A model generated the notes under the pieces. That model searched no databases. It worked only from the letters and a program-made list of their open reading frames with translations, and was not told where the DNA came from. Positions 8,199 to 16,546 of a stretch of DNA of 40,839 nt are shown here, one piece after another. Every line of letters begins with the position of its first letter. Position 1 is the first letter of the stretch. The position numbers and the translations under genes are program-made. The stretch covers positions 1-40,839 of the forward strand of contig JAPZTS010000026.1 in assembly GCA_027533185.1 (NCBI GenBank), read 5' to 3'. This DNA is from Leptospira sp. Its GTDB lineage: Bacteria; Spirochaetota; Leptospiria; Leptospirales; Leptospiraceae.

Positions 8199-9158
8199 AT
8201 GAAATCCAAGATCCAAACTAAACTTTCCCTTCTTTTCGTTACACTGGCAGTGGCTGGAAATCTGTTGGCCAAACCAACCAAAACCATCTACGAATTTGAA
8301 TCCGATGATGGAGGTTTTCGAACCAAAACCATTTTCTATGACAATGGTGAAGAAGTCGTCGCATTCGATACTCAGTTTACGGAGAAGTATGCCGAACAGA
8401 GTATACAGTTTTTAAAAACAAAAACAAAAACTCCGATCAAGTACATTGTGATAAGCCATCCAAATCCGGATAAGTTCAATGCAATACCTAGTTTTAAAAA
8501 ACTGGGTGCAAAAGTCATTGCATCCAAACAAACGATAGAATCGATGAAGGGAGTCCATGAGTACAAAAAGTACTATTGGACAAAAATCGCAAAAGCCTTC
8601 ACGGAAGCAAATTATCCAAAGTTAGGGAAAGTCGATATCGAATTTGAGGGAACGTATGAACTAAAATTGAAAAATGGAGATAGCCTTCGTTTGACAGAGC
8701 TTGGAACCAAAGGAGTAAGCACGAACCAAACCGTATCTTATATACCTGAGCAGAATGCATTCATAGTCGGTGACTTGATACATTTTAAAACGCATGCTTG
8801 GCTCGAAGGTGGTATCCAAAATGGAAAACCTAATCCAAACGTGAACGAGTGGATCGTGTCCCTAGACAAACTTAAATCTTTTGGAAATTCGGAAACTCTT
8901 GTATTTGGTGGCCGAGGGAAAGCTGCAAAATTGTTCGATGCAGTTACGGAACAAAAAAAATACTTAAAGGAAGTAGATGAAATTGTTAATGACTATATCA
9001 AAGACCTTGGCGTTTTACAAACAGAACTGAAGTCTGATATGGCAAACAAACACTACCAAGAGCTCGAAAAACGAATTTCGAAAGAATTTCCAGAGTATGC
9101 CCTCCCCTACATGGTAGGATATGGAATCTATGGACTAGTGAATTCGAAGTTACAGTAG
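8199..9158 (+). CDS. Exported metallo-beta-lactamase-fold protein with degenerate metal motif
   Basis: This is a 319-residue protein if it starts at the ATG at 8199. I chose it because the AGGAGA at 8190-8195 is the only Shine-Dalgarno and it precedes this ATG, whereas the ATG at 8187 has none. Residues about 1-25 are a signal peptide (LSLLFVTLAVAGNLLAKP). The body is an MBL fold: a strand with EEVVAFDTQF, then IKYIVISHPNPDKFNAI where the metal motif HxHxDH belongs, and FIVGDLIHF for the later Asp ligand region. The motif here reads H-P-N-P-D-K, so the second and last histidines are replaced by Asn and Lys. A normal two-metal site is unlikely. The protein may have a single metal or be non-catalytic. 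Confidence 0.8.
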   Translation: MKSKIQTKLSLLFVTLAVAGNLLAKPTKTIYEFESDDGGFRTKTIFYDNGEEVVAFDTQFTEKYAEQSIQFLKTKTKTPIKYIVISHPNPDKFNAIPSFKKLGAKVIASKQTIESMKGVHEYKKYYWTKIAKAFTEANYPKLGKVDIEFEGTYELKLKNGDSLRLTELGTKGVSTNQTVSYIPEQNAFIVGDLIHFKTHAWLEGGIQNGKPNPNVNEWIVSLDKLKSFGNSETLVFGGRGKAAKLFDAVTEQKKYLKEVDEIVNDYIKDLGVLQTELKSDMANKHYQELEKRISKEFPEYALPYMVGYGIYGLVNSKLQ

Positions 9159-9172
9159 ACTTCCTTAAACAT

Positions 9173-9925
9173 TTATTTGGAATCCCCACCTCTTCGAAAT
9201 CGTTTCGGAGAGGTGCCCATTATTTCTTCAAATTGTGCATAAAACGAAGACAAACTTTCATAACCACAACGAAATGAGATTTCCGTAATCGTTTCCTCGG
9301 TAGTTTCCAAGAGAATAATGGACATTTGAATTCGTTTTAATTTTAAATATTCCAGTGGTGAAATCTTTAGTTCCGAACGAAACGTCCGATCAATTTGCCT
9401 TGTTGATAAGGGCAATACATTTTGAAAGTCTTCCAACAAAATTTTCTTTCGGAAATTTTTTTCTATGTACATTATGATCTTTTGATTCCGTTCTGTTTTG
9501 GCAATCGGTAAAGAAAGATTTTTAGATTTATACTTATTGAGAATTTCCTCTAAAATTTTTGTAATCAATTTTAAACTCAATTGGCGAATTTCATTTTGTT
9601 TCGGTTTTCCTTCTAATGAAATAATCAAAGCCCGAAGAACAGGATTATCAGTTATTTGATAGATATTTTTTTCTAAACTTTGGAATGACTTTGCATCAAA
9701 ATAAAGAGAATGGAATTTTACCGCATCACCCCACGTTAGGGTTCTATGTTTAGTTTTACTTGGAATGAAAGCGATATTATAGTCATAAAGCAGTTCACGC
9801 TTTTTTTCATCTTCTAATAAAAAAACCCCATTTTCTACGATCAGTAGTTGGTGTAATCGATGATGGTGAAATCCTGAGTCCTCTTTCTTTGTGTATGTTT
9901 GTATCCTGCTTAAATTTTTATTCAA
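9173..9925 (-). CDS. AraC-family regulator, divergent from an MDR oxidoreductase
   Basis: The frame is open to 10051, but that version would overlap the start of the divergent gene. I place the start at a TTG (9923-9925) preceded by GAGGTGG, giving 250 residues that begin MNKNLSRIQTYTKKEDSGFH. The N-terminal half is a cupin-type sensor (HHHRLHQLLIVENGVFLLED, then YNIAFIPSKTKHRTLTW). The C-terminal 100 residues hold the AraC double HTH (LLEDFQNVLPLSTRQIDRTF, TITEISFRCGYESLSSFYAQ then FEEIMGTSPKRF). It shares a 116-bp promoter region with the oxidoreductase gene, a layout that usually means the regulator controls its neighbour. The start codon is an inference; the family is certain. Confidence 0.85.
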   Translation of the reverse strand: MNKNLSRIQTYTKKEDSGFHHHRLHQLLIVENGVFLLEDEKKRELLYDYNIAFIPSKTKHRTLTWGDAVKFHSLYFDAKSFQSLEKNIYQITDNPVLRALIISLEGKPKQNEIRQLSLKLITKILEEILNKYKSKNLSLPIAKTERNQKIIMYIEKNFRKKILLEDFQNVLPLSTRQIDRTFRSELKISPLEYLKLKRIQMSIILLETTEETITEISFRCGYESLSSFYAQFEEIMGTSPKRFRRGGDSK

Positions 9926-10041
9926 ATTACCCACCTCACTTACTGGATCATAATGTCTATATTTCGGAAAATAACGTCTTAATTTCAGAAGAATAGAAAT
10001 TACATCTATGCTAACTTGGATAGGTATACAAAGGATCTCTA

Positions 10042-11025
10042 ATGAAAGCAATACAAATTTTTAATCATGGGAATACTGACCAACTAACAATAGCAGACTT
10101 AGAGATGCCTACACTCCAAAATGAAGAAGTTCTAATTCAAGTTAAGGCAATCTCGATTAATCACTTCGATATTCTATCGAGAAAGGGAATTTATCCAAAT
10201 ATGAAATTGCCACGAATTCTCGGAATGGATTGTGCGGGAGTCGTGGTTTCCTCCAAAGATCCCTTAGGAAGATGGAAAGCAGGAGAACGAGTTTTGGTTT
10301 TAGGCGAAACCTTAGGTCTTGGTGGACCAGGTGCCTATAGTGAATATGTAAATGTTCCATATCAGGAAGTATTTGCAATTCCAAACTCAATCAGTTTTGA
10401 AGAAGCAGCAAATATTGGAATTTCTTATCTAACAGCCTTGTACGTTACAAAATATAAAATAGGTGATCTTAAGGATAAATACGTTCTTATCCCAGGTATT
10501 AGCGGTGGAGTTGCGTCTTCCTTACTCCAATTTTGTAAACTCTTCGGTGCAAAAACAATTGTTACAAGTAGGATGGAAGGCCATTGTACTTCTGCAGTCG
10601 AAATGGGAGCAGACTATGCCTTCCAAAACTCCGATCCAAATGCCATTGCAAAAATACGGGAAGTAACTGACGGGAGAGGAGTTTCTATCGTACTCAATGC
10701 TGTAGGAGGACCGACAATTCCATTTTCCATCCAATGCCTGCAAGGTAACGGAGGTCAGCTGTACTTGATTGGAACTTGTGCTGGTAAAGACGTAGAACTC
10801 AATCTCTTCCAAATCTTGCTTAAAGAGATATCGCTCATTGGATGCAATTTCGGAAGTTTACTTCCAGAGGAGAGAGGGAAAATATATGAGGAATTTCTGG
10901 GTTTTGTAAAGCAGAAGAAGTTTCAAATTAAAGTTGATCGTATCTTTCCACTGGCTGAGGCAAAAGAAGCACATACATATATGGAATCGGGAAACCATTT
11001 TGGCAAGATCCTACTAAAGCCATAG
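10042..11025 (+). CDS. MDR-superfamily NAD(P)H:quinone oxidoreductase-like protein
   Basis: This is a 327-residue cytoplasmic medium-chain dehydrogenase/reductase. The N-terminal GroES-like domain contains VLIQVKAISINHFDILSRKG and ILGMDCAGVV; the zinc motif GHE of alcohol dehydrogenases is missing and there is no four-cysteine structural zinc lobe, so it belongs with the zinc-free quinone-reductase/crotonyl-CoA-reductase-like branch. The Rossmann part has VLIPGISGGVASSLLQFCK (about 148-166) for NAD(P)H binding and ends with the usual EAKEAHTYMESGNHFGKILL. The ATG is preceded by AAGGAT. It is probably controlled by the divergent AraC regulator. The natural substrate cannot be told. Confidence 0.88.
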   Translation: MKAIQIFNHGNTDQLTIADLEMPTLQNEEVLIQVKAISINHFDILSRKGIYPNMKLPRILGMDCAGVVVSSKDPLGRWKAGERVLVLGETLGLGGPGAYSEYVNVPYQEVFAIPNSISFEEAANIGISYLTALYVTKYKIGDLKDKYVLIPGISGGVASSLLQFCKLFGAKTIVTSRMEGHCTSAVEMGADYAFQNSDPNAIAKIREVTDGRGVSIVLNAVGGPTIPFSIQCLQGNGGQLYLIGTCAGKDVELNLFQILLKEISLIGCNFGSLLPEERGKIYEEFLGFVKQKKFQIKVDRIFPLAEAKEAHTYMESGNHFGKILLKP

Positions 11026-11037
11026 TAAAGAGGATGC

Positions 11038-11059
11038 AAAAAAGGGGGCATTGCCCCCT
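11038..11059 (-). terminator. Intrinsic terminator of the S15-type hydrolase gene
   Basis: The hairpin AGGGGGC-ATT-GCCCCCT at 11043-11059 is flanked on its left by six A, which read as a T-run on the minus strand. It lies 15 bp after the minus-strand stop at 11074. The stem may also slow transcription from the convergent plus-strand gene ending at 11025. Confidence 0.85.
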
Positions 11060-11073
11060 AACAGAACTTACTA

Positions 11074-12798
11074 TCATTCAGACTGAATCGTCAAAGTTGA
11101 GCTTGATTGTGAGCTATGTCTAAACTGATTTACATAGGTTAAGAGTGGATACGGATTTGCATACATCGGATCAACATTATCAATCGCAAGCCCAAGGCGT
11201 GTGCCTTTCGGAAAATCATGTGCCACGGCTTGTAAGTCCAAAGTTAGATCTGCATCCCTACCGCTACTAACCGTCAGTGTGCTTGTTCCGTGGGTTATCA
11301 ATGTACCTGTTCCCCAAGAATCTACTTCATACAAGTATACAACAAAATGGGGACGACTCACCGCAGAATTGATTCTGCCTTTATAGGTAACCTTTCCTCG
11401 TACTTTTAATGTATTCGCTAAAGAATCGGATAGATATACCATTGCATTCTTTCTATCGATCAGGTTCACATTTGTTTTTACGGGAATTGATACCGCTCCA
11501 TCTAAAATTTCCGACAATAAAGGTACTCCAGTCGTTGCAATAGTCGCACCCGCAATTAAGGTATTTGAGGTATTGCTAGAATTGTTAGAGGTACTAATGG
11601 ATCCAGGAGTTAGGTTAAACATACCCATTGGTTTAAGAAAAAAGGTTCGGTTTACTTGGTTTTGAATTGGCCAAGTATTGTAAAACACTCGTTCAGTCAC
11701 GTGTCTTTTTTGAATGCTAACTCTAGGTTTAGTCATGATTCCATTTTGAATACCCTTTAACCAATAATCAAACCAATCATAGGTATTTGTCCAAACATAA
11801 TTTTGTAATCCTAATACACCCCCAATCTCAGCCGTGGCGTGAATACCATTGTTGAGATCTAATTTTTTCGGAACTGTTAACTTTTGGAAATAATTCAGAA
11901 TTTGATTCGGTTGGAAGAGATTATCTTGAGAATTACTTGAAATATAAACCGGTTTGCCCGTTGCATTTAAAGCCGAAACATAGGTGCTAGGTGAACGATC
12001 TCCTGCCCAATTAAGAACAGATTGTACATCTCTGTTGTCTAGAAGTTTTTGGAAATTTTCAGCTATGATGGGATCCATTCTTCCTGTGAGATATCCAGAG
12101 CCAATTAAAAGTAGTCCCCATACAAGTCTCGGCGTCTGATTGCCATACAAGGAGTCGGGCAGACTTCCCCATCCACTCATGGCAACGGCAGTTTTGATCC
12201 TTGGTTCTTTTGTAACACCAAGAAGGGAGATACCCGCTCCATACGATATTCCGGCGATCCCTATGTTATCATTGACTGGAGCAACTCTTTCTAGATAATC
12301 AATCGCACTCGAAAGATCTTCCATATCCTTAGGACCAGCTACATTGATCTTACCTTGTGATGTTCCAAAACCTCGTGTGTTATAGCTTAGCACCACATAT
12401 CCTTTTTTGGCTAACTTCGCAGCAGGTACAATGTACTCATATTCATTTAAGGCCCAACTATTAACAAAGATAATCGCAGGAAAAGGCCCTACTCCTGACT
12501 TTGGTTGAAATAAATTCCCAGTAATTTTCGTGCCATCATACGAAGTGAACGCAACTTGATCATCAAAGCTGAAACTTCCATCATTCTCCGCGGCGAATGC
12601 CGAATCCATTCGGCTTCTTTGGGAAGCATTGGATAAAGCTAACTGTTCGGGAGTTGGGGAAGTTGTTGTTTCTTGTGTAGAGCTCAGCAAACCTAAAATA
12701 GGCACTGATAACTTGTTTTGGTTTTCGCTTGGTCCACAGGCAAGTGTTAGGTAAATCGCCACGCAGCCTAAAGCAATTTTTGTTTGGTATTTTTTCAT
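11074..12798 (-). CDS. Lipoprotein alpha/beta hydrolase, CocE/X-Pro dipeptidyl-peptidase (S15) type
   Basis: This is a 574-residue predicted lipoprotein (lipobox LTLAC, Cys21). After a Ser/Thr-rich linker, the alpha/beta-hydrolase domain (about 80-340) carries the expected parts: oxyanion region AIIFVNSWALNEYEY, a GYVVLSYNTRGFGTSQG strand-turn, the nucleophile elbow GISYGAG with Ser185, an Asp near SSNSQDNLFQ (Asp292) and His320 in NNGIHAT. Residues about 345-574 resemble the jelly-roll C-terminal domain of the PepX/CocE family (FFLKPMG, YLSDSL, GKVTYKGRI, LGLAIDN). The family cleaves amide or ester bonds; the substrate here is unknown. An intrinsic terminator follows. A membrane AraC regulator is transcribed divergently. 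Confidence 0.85.
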   Translation of the reverse strand: MKKYQTKIALGCVAIYLTLACGPSENQNKLSVPILGLLSSTQETTTSPTPEQLALSNASQRSRMDSAFAAENDGSFSFDDQVAFTSYDGTKITGNLFQPKSGVGPFPAIIFVNSWALNEYEYIVPAAKLAKKGYVVLSYNTRGFGTSQGKINVAGPKDMEDLSSAIDYLERVAPVNDNIGIAGISYGAGISLLGVTKEPRIKTAVAMSGWGSLPDSLYGNQTPRLVWGLLLIGSGYLTGRMDPIIAENFQKLLDNRDVQSVLNWAGDRSPSTYVSALNATGKPVYISSNSQDNLFQPNQILNYFQKLTVPKKLDLNNGIHATAEIGGVLGLQNYVWTNTYDWFDYWLKGIQNGIMTKPRVSIQKRHVTERVFYNTWPIQNQVNRTFFLKPMGMFNLTPGSISTSNNSSNTSNTLIAGATIATTGVPLLSEILDGAVSIPVKTNVNLIDRKNAMVYLSDSLANTLKVRGKVTYKGRINSAVSRPHFVVYLYEVDSWGTGTLITHGTSTLTVSSGRDADLTLDLQAVAHDFPKGTRLGLAIDNVDPMYANPYPLLTYVNQFRHSSQSSSTLTIQSE

Positions 12799-12888
12799 AA
12801 ATTGTCTCCGCTTTGACTCCTTTTTATCACAAATATGGCTTGCCTGCGTCTAAAATGGGGATTTTAGTCGTTTTTTTGAGTCCAAGAT

Positions 12889-12923
12889 GGTAACTTTTTA
12901 CCTTTTTTCCGTACAAAAAGTAC
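12889..12923. promoter_or_regulatory. Tandem inverted repeats in the hydrolase/AraC divergent region
   Basis: Two short palindromes lie 8 bp apart: GGTAA-CTTT-TTACC (12889-12902) and GTAC-AAAAA-GTAC (12911-12923). Both have a GTA-like arm around an A/T run of four or five. They sit between the divergent hydrolase and AraC genes, 44-78 bp upstream of the AraC start, where an operator would be expected. Function is inferred from position only. Confidence 0.35.
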
Positions 12924-12966
12924 CGGAGGACTTTTCACAATCTCAAGGGATCTCTTAGGTAGGGCA

Positions 12967-14073
12967 ATGATTGAATTATTTAGTTCCTGGTTGCTATTTG
13001 GTGCATGGTTTCACCTTCTCTTAGCGTTACATTTGTACTTGAAACATGCTAAATCTAAAGGATTTCCATTTGCTTCTATTTCCGCAATTGCTGCCGCTTT
13101 ATTGATTGTGTATGCCTACTTGGTTCTAAGTAGAATATCGTTTCAGAGTGTATACTTCGATCATGGATACGTATTCGCAATCTTTCTCATTCCAGCTAGC
13201 ATGCAGTATACGATCGAACAATTCCTTACAAGTGAATCAGTAGGATTTAAAAAATGGAGCCGATATTTACCTTTTTTAATCTGCCTTATTGTTTTCTTTA
13301 GTATCGAATTCTCTTTTTCCAACCTGAAATTTGAACCTCTACACGTTCAATTGCATAGTGACTTCTTTTCCATACCAGAGTATTTTGCGATGATAGGCTG
13401 CTTGTATTGGTTATTCACATTCCTAATGATGCTCCATTCCTATCGAAATATCCTCTTTCAGAACCCCAATCCTTTAGCAAAGATGGGAGTAAAAATTTTA
13501 AGTATGATCATCTACGGGAATCTCATATTTGCTTTTTTGATCTTAATCAGCATCCTATTCCGGTGGGAAGAAGGATTGTATTTTACTGCTTTTTTATCTA
13601 CTCTAATGGCAGTGATTGCTTTTCTTCGCTCACAAGCTCAGCCAAACTTATTTAACGAGATCCTCCCTGGTCTTAGACAGTCCTACCAAACTTCCAGAAT
13701 CCTGAATCTGAATCTTGAGGAGCTCAATGCAAACATACAAGTACTTATGCAGGAAGAAAAAATCTACCAAGAAGAAAATTTAAACATAGCCAACTTTGCT
13801 GAACGGTTGGGAATAAAAGATTACCAATTGAGCGAATATATCAATGCTTATATGGGAATGAATTTTAATCGATATATCAATGAATACCGGATAAAAGAAG
13901 TATGTAAAAAAATCCAAGAGCAACCAAAAGTGAATTTATTAAATCTGGCATACCAAGTTGGGTTCAATTCAAAAGCAAATTTCAATATTGCTTTTAAATC
14001 GGTGTTAAAAATGACTCCGAGTGAATATGCGAAACAAATAAAATTTGATCAAAAGAAAAAAGGATGGAGTTAA
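12967..14073 (+). CDS. Membrane-anchored AraC-family regulator
   Basis: This is a 368-residue protein with seven or so N-terminal transmembrane segments (roughly residues 5-25, 35-55, 67-87, 100-118, 138-158, 172-195 and 203-220) and a cytoplasmic C-terminal AraC DNA-binding domain (about 265-365). The HTH parts are NLNIANFAERLGIKDYQLSE (first) and VNLLNLAYQVGFNSKANFNI followed by AFKSVLKMTPSEYAKQ (second). This 7TM-plus-AraC design is known in Leptospira and related bacteria and suggests a membrane or periplasmic signal sensor. It is divergent from the S15-type hydrolase gene and lies 4 bp upstream of a truncated membrane gene, with the GGATGGAG at its 3' end serving as that gene's Shine-Dalgarno. 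Confidence 0.9.
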   Translation: MIELFSSWLLFGAWFHLLLALHLYLKHAKSKGFPFASISAIAAALLIVYAYLVLSRISFQSVYFDHGYVFAIFLIPASMQYTIEQFLTSESVGFKKWSRYLPFLICLIVFFSIEFSFSNLKFEPLHVQLHSDFFSIPEYFAMIGCLYWLFTFLMMLHSYRNILFQNPNPLAKMGVKILSMIIYGNLIFAFLILISILFRWEEGLYFTAFLSTLMAVIAFLRSQAQPNLFNEILPGLRQSYQTSRILNLNLEELNANIQVLMQEEKIYQEENLNIANFAERLGIKDYQLSEYINAYMGMNFNRYINEYRIKEVCKKIQEQPKVNLLNLAYQVGFNSKANFNIAFKSVLKMTPSEYAKQIKFDQKKKGWS

Positions 14074-14077
14074 ACGA

Positions 14078-14386
14078 ATGTCGTCGTTAAAAAAAACAAT
14101 TGTATCAATCGTACTTGCGACTTTGTGGATCAGCATTTCCGAATTCGTCCGAAACACTTATTTATTAAATGATTTTTGGATTGAACACTACCAAAATTTA
14201 GGGTTAACATTCCCTGAGGAACCGATCAACGGAGCAGTATGGATGATGCACTACCTAAACCGTGACTTTTTGCTTCTTGGTGTTTTTTTTGCACCTGGAT
14301 TTTGTTTTTTGGTTTCCGATCTATTGTCTGAATCAGCTGACTTTCTGTTTTGCGATGGCCCTTGTTTTCGAGTTGAGTTCGGCTGA
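14078..14386 (+). pseudogene. Truncated membrane protein gene running into the helicase gene
   Basis: The ATG at 14078 follows the AraC stop by 4 bp and is preceded by GGATGGAG (14063-14070). The first 55 or so residues look like a genuine conserved membrane protein (MSSLKKTIVSIVLATLWISI, then SEFVRNTYLLNDFWIEHY, QNLGLTFPEEPINGAVWM). I recall relatives that continue with further membrane helices after the VWM. Here, immediately after that point, the frame enters the antisense of the helicase 3' end (from 14251), and the remaining residues (HYLNRDFLLLGVFFAP and on) read as an antisense by-product. The gene thus seems to have lost its C-terminal half by a deletion next to the convergent helicase gene. 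The helicase itself looks complete. Confidence 0.55.
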
Positions 14387-15663
14387 GCTGTAGTGTTTTG
14401 CGAAGAAGGACCACCACCTGGTCGCGGGGGCCGTCTCTGGCCTCTATTTCCACTTCCACCACCACCGCCTGAGCCATGGATTTTGGGAGCTTTTCCTGTA
14501 TGCGATTCTACCCGTGCGGAATGGAATGGATGGTCGCGGTCGACGGGAATCGAAATTCCAATTACCTTTTCAATATCTTTGATCAGAGATCTTTCGTCTG
14601 CTTCTGCTAACGCAATCGCAATCCCATTTTTTCCGGCACGTGCAGTACGGCCAATTCGATGAACATAGGTTTCGGGAACATAAGGAATTTCATAATTGAT
14701 AACATGGGTGATGTCATCGATATCGATTCCCCTTGCCGCCAAATCTGTTGCGACCAGGGCTTTGTTTTTACCAGATCGAAAATCCTCTAAGGCTCTTTGC
14801 CTAGCAGATTGACTTTTGTTTCCGTGAATGGCATCTGTTTTGATCCCATTTTTGTTTAGGAGTTCCGAAATTTTATTGGCCCCATGTTTTGTTTTAGTAA
14901 AGATAATGGTTTTTTTAAAATTTTTATCTTTAAACAAATGGAGGAGAAGATTTTTTTTATCCGCAAGTTCGGTATACATTACAGATTGCGAAATTAACTC
15001 GACGGTTGATGATACAGGTGTGATATCGATACGAATTGGTTCCACCAATATGGAGTTTGCCAACTTTTCGATATCAGGTGGCATTGTGGCAGAAAAAAAC
15101 AAATTTTGCCTACGCTTCGGCAAAAACGAAATGATCTTTCGAATGTCATGGATAAAACCCATGTCCAACATCCTGTCTGCTTCATCTAACACAAAGATCT
15201 CTAGATTTTTTAAAGAGACCAAATTCTGATTCATCAAATCAACAAGCCGACCAGGTGTAGCAATGAGGACATCCAGTCCGCTTGCAATGGCTTTCGCTTG
15301 GGGATTTTGCCCCACACCACCAAAAATAACCGCCGTTCGAATCTCGGTATATTTTCCATATAGAAGAAAACTTTCATGAACCTGGATGGCAAGTTCTCGA
15401 GTAGGAACCAATACTAGCGACCTTGGTTGTTTTGGATTGGGTTTTGCCCTTGTGGAAATTAGATTATGGATCATGGGTAAAGCAAAAGCTGCAGTTTTAC
15501 CAGTTCCTGTTTGAGCACAACCTAACAGATCATGATTTTCGAGAAGTAAGGGAATGGCTTGGATTTGGATGGGCGTCGGTATGGTATAACCAGTCTCAAC
15601 GACTGCTTTTTGGATGGATGGATCTAATTTCAGATCAGAAAAAGTTTCAATTTTTTTTTGCAA
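14251..15663 (-). CDS. rhlE: DEAD-box RNA helicase, RhlE type
   Basis: This is an ATP-dependent RNA helicase of about 470 residues if it starts at the TTG at 15661-15663. The frame is open to an ATG at 15765, but the extra 34 residues are not typical and the AGGAGG and AAGG sites lie just before the TTG. All motifs are present: Q motif GYTIPTPIQ, motif I AQTGTGKT (about 50-57), Ia PTRELA, Ib TPGR, DEAD (about 160-163), SAT, IV IIFTKT, V ATDLAARGID and VI HRIGRTAR. The C-terminal tail is rich in Gly, Arg, Pro and Ser (GGGGGSGNRGQRRPPRPGGG), as in RhlE proteins, and probably adds RNA affinity. It is likely a ribosome-assembly or cold-stress helicase. Confidence 0.92.
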   Translation of the reverse strand: MQKKIETFSDLKLDPSIQKAVVETGYTIPTPIQIQAIPLLLENHDLLGCAQTGTGKTAAFALPMIHNLISTRAKPNPKQPRSLVLVPTRELAIQVHESFLLYGKYTEIRTAVIFGGVGQNPQAKAIASGLDVLIATPGRLVDLMNQNLVSLKNLEIFVLDEADRMLDMGFIHDIRKIISFLPKRRQNLFFSATMPPDIEKLANSILVEPIRIDITPVSSTVELISQSVMYTELADKKNLLLHLFKDKNFKKTIIFTKTKHGANKISELLNKNGIKTDAIHGNKSQSARQRALEDFRSGKNKALVATDLAARGIDIDDITHVINYEIPYVPETYVHRIGRTARAGKNGIAIALAEADERSLIKDIEKVIGISIPVDRDHPFHSARVESHTGKAPKIHGSGGGGGSGNRGQRRPPRPGGGPSSQNTTAQPNSTRKQGPSQNRKSADSDNRSETKKQNPGAKKTPRSKKSRFR

Positions 15664-15782
15664 TGTATGCCTTCGTGTGTATCCTCCTAACTTAAAAAAA
15701 GGCAAATATTTGGATAGGTCAAAAATTTTTCTTTTGAATGAAAGATACAAGAACGAGGGTGTCATTTCAACCGAGATACAAT

Positions 15783-15902
15783 ATGAAGGTTAATTGGAAA
15801 GAATACATTCGTAGAATTGATGAACTTCAGGCGAGAATTCCCGATGAAGTATCTGAACTTTTGTCCAGTATTAGAGTTATGCGATACAAAAACCTTCTTT
15901 AG
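15783..15902 (+). CDS. Possible 39-residue small protein
   Basis: A 39-codon frame from ATG 15783 to TAG 15902 begins MKVNWKEYIRRIDELQARIP and continues as an amphipathic, charged, probably helical peptide. Codon choice looks like that of neighbouring genes, but there is no strong Shine-Dalgarno (only CCGAG) and no family I recognise. It lies between the divergent helicase start and a convergent lipoprotein gene. It could be a real small protein or chance. Confidence 0.3.
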   Translation: MKVNWKEYIRRIDELQARIPDEVSELLSSIRVMRYKNLL

Positions 15903-15949
15903 AATAGATTCACACTTTTAAAGATTCTCTGGTTCCAAAAATGAAATGA

Positions 15950-16291
15950 TTATCTATTAGATACTTCCTGAAAGCGATCTGTAATTTCCCAATCACCTTT
16001 TCCGTCAGGTTTCATCAGAAAAGCCTCATCGCCTTTTGTCCACCAAACCAATGTCTTGTTGTCAGTATAACGAACTCCAGATGCAGCGACTCCTTGGTTT
16101 AAAGTTATCAAATTCCCATCGGTAAACTTAAGAGTTACAAAAAATGTTTCTTTGAAATCAAAAGGATTATGATAAATTGCATTTACTATCCGACCGTTCC
16201 GATCTTCATATACGACTTCTATTTTTTCGTAACCAGATTTACAAAGGAGTGTACAAAGACAAATGAAAGGAATTATCAAAAACTTATACAT
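15950..16291 (-). CDS. MliC-like lysozyme-inhibitor lipoprotein
   Basis: This is a 113-residue lipoprotein when started at the ATG at 16289-16291; it then begins MYKFLIIPFICLCTLLC with lipobox TLLC (Cys17). The alternative upstream start is a TTG at 16318. The mature part carries both signature motifs of the MliC/PliC family of membrane-bound C-type lysozyme inhibitors: ASGVRYT, whose Ser is one of the inhibitor's key residues, and WWTKGDEAFL, whose Lys is the other. The strand before them (FFVTLKFTDGNLITLNQ) also fits. The cysteine pair that forms a disulfide in Proteobacterial members is missing. It probably protects peptidoglycan from lysozyme-like enzymes; that is inference from the family. 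Confidence 0.75.
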   Translation of the reverse strand: MYKFLIIPFICLCTLLCKSGYEKIEVVYEDRNGRIVNAIYHNPFDFKETFFVTLKFTDGNLITLNQGVAASGVRYTDNKTLVWWTKGDEAFLMKPDGKGDWEITDRFQEVSNR

Positions 16292-16378
16292 AAATGTGGG
16301 TTTGTATGGCCTTTCCAAAGTGATTTACCTATTTCTTCTAAATGGAAGGAATGAGTTCAAGTAGAAAAAAGATCGAAG

Positions 16379-16406
16379 AAGGACCCCACTCTCCAAAAGG
16401 ACCCCA
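16379..16406. repeat. 10-bp direct repeat upstream of ilvD
   Basis: AAGGACCCCA occurs at 16379-16388 and again at 16397-16406, an 18-bp spacing. It lies about 140 bp upstream of the ilvD start in an otherwise unremarkable 200-bp gap. It might be a paired regulator site, but no more can be said. Confidence 0.3.
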
Positions 16407-16546
16407 TTGGTCTAAGATTTTGAGAATCCCCTCTTAAAGACCAGGCCCAGGATTCGTTTTTTTTCTATACCGGCAGCAATCATTTGATTTTTACTTTTCC
16501 TAGAAGATGAGTGCCAAAGACTATCATCCATACCGAAGGATTCTCT

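Noticed and set aside
9926..10051. Long form of the AraC regulator starting at 10051
   Set aside because: It would begin with a TTG inside the divergent oxidoreductase gene, and the extra residues do not fit the family. The TTG at 9925 has a Shine-Dalgarno.
14045..14386. A longer start (14045) for the gene between the AraC and rhlE genes
   Set aside because: That start lies inside the AraC coding sequence. The ATG at 14078 has the ribosome-binding site; the frame after 14250 is antisense to the helicase.
15664..15765. Extended N-terminus of the DEAD-box helicase
   Set aside because: The extra 34 residues are not like RhlE starts, and the AGGAGG site lies downstream of that ATG.
16407..16450. 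TGGTCT...AGACCA inverted repeat before ilvD as a leader attenuator
   Set aside because: Six-base arms with a 27-base loop and no following T-run or leader peptide rich in branched-chain codons.
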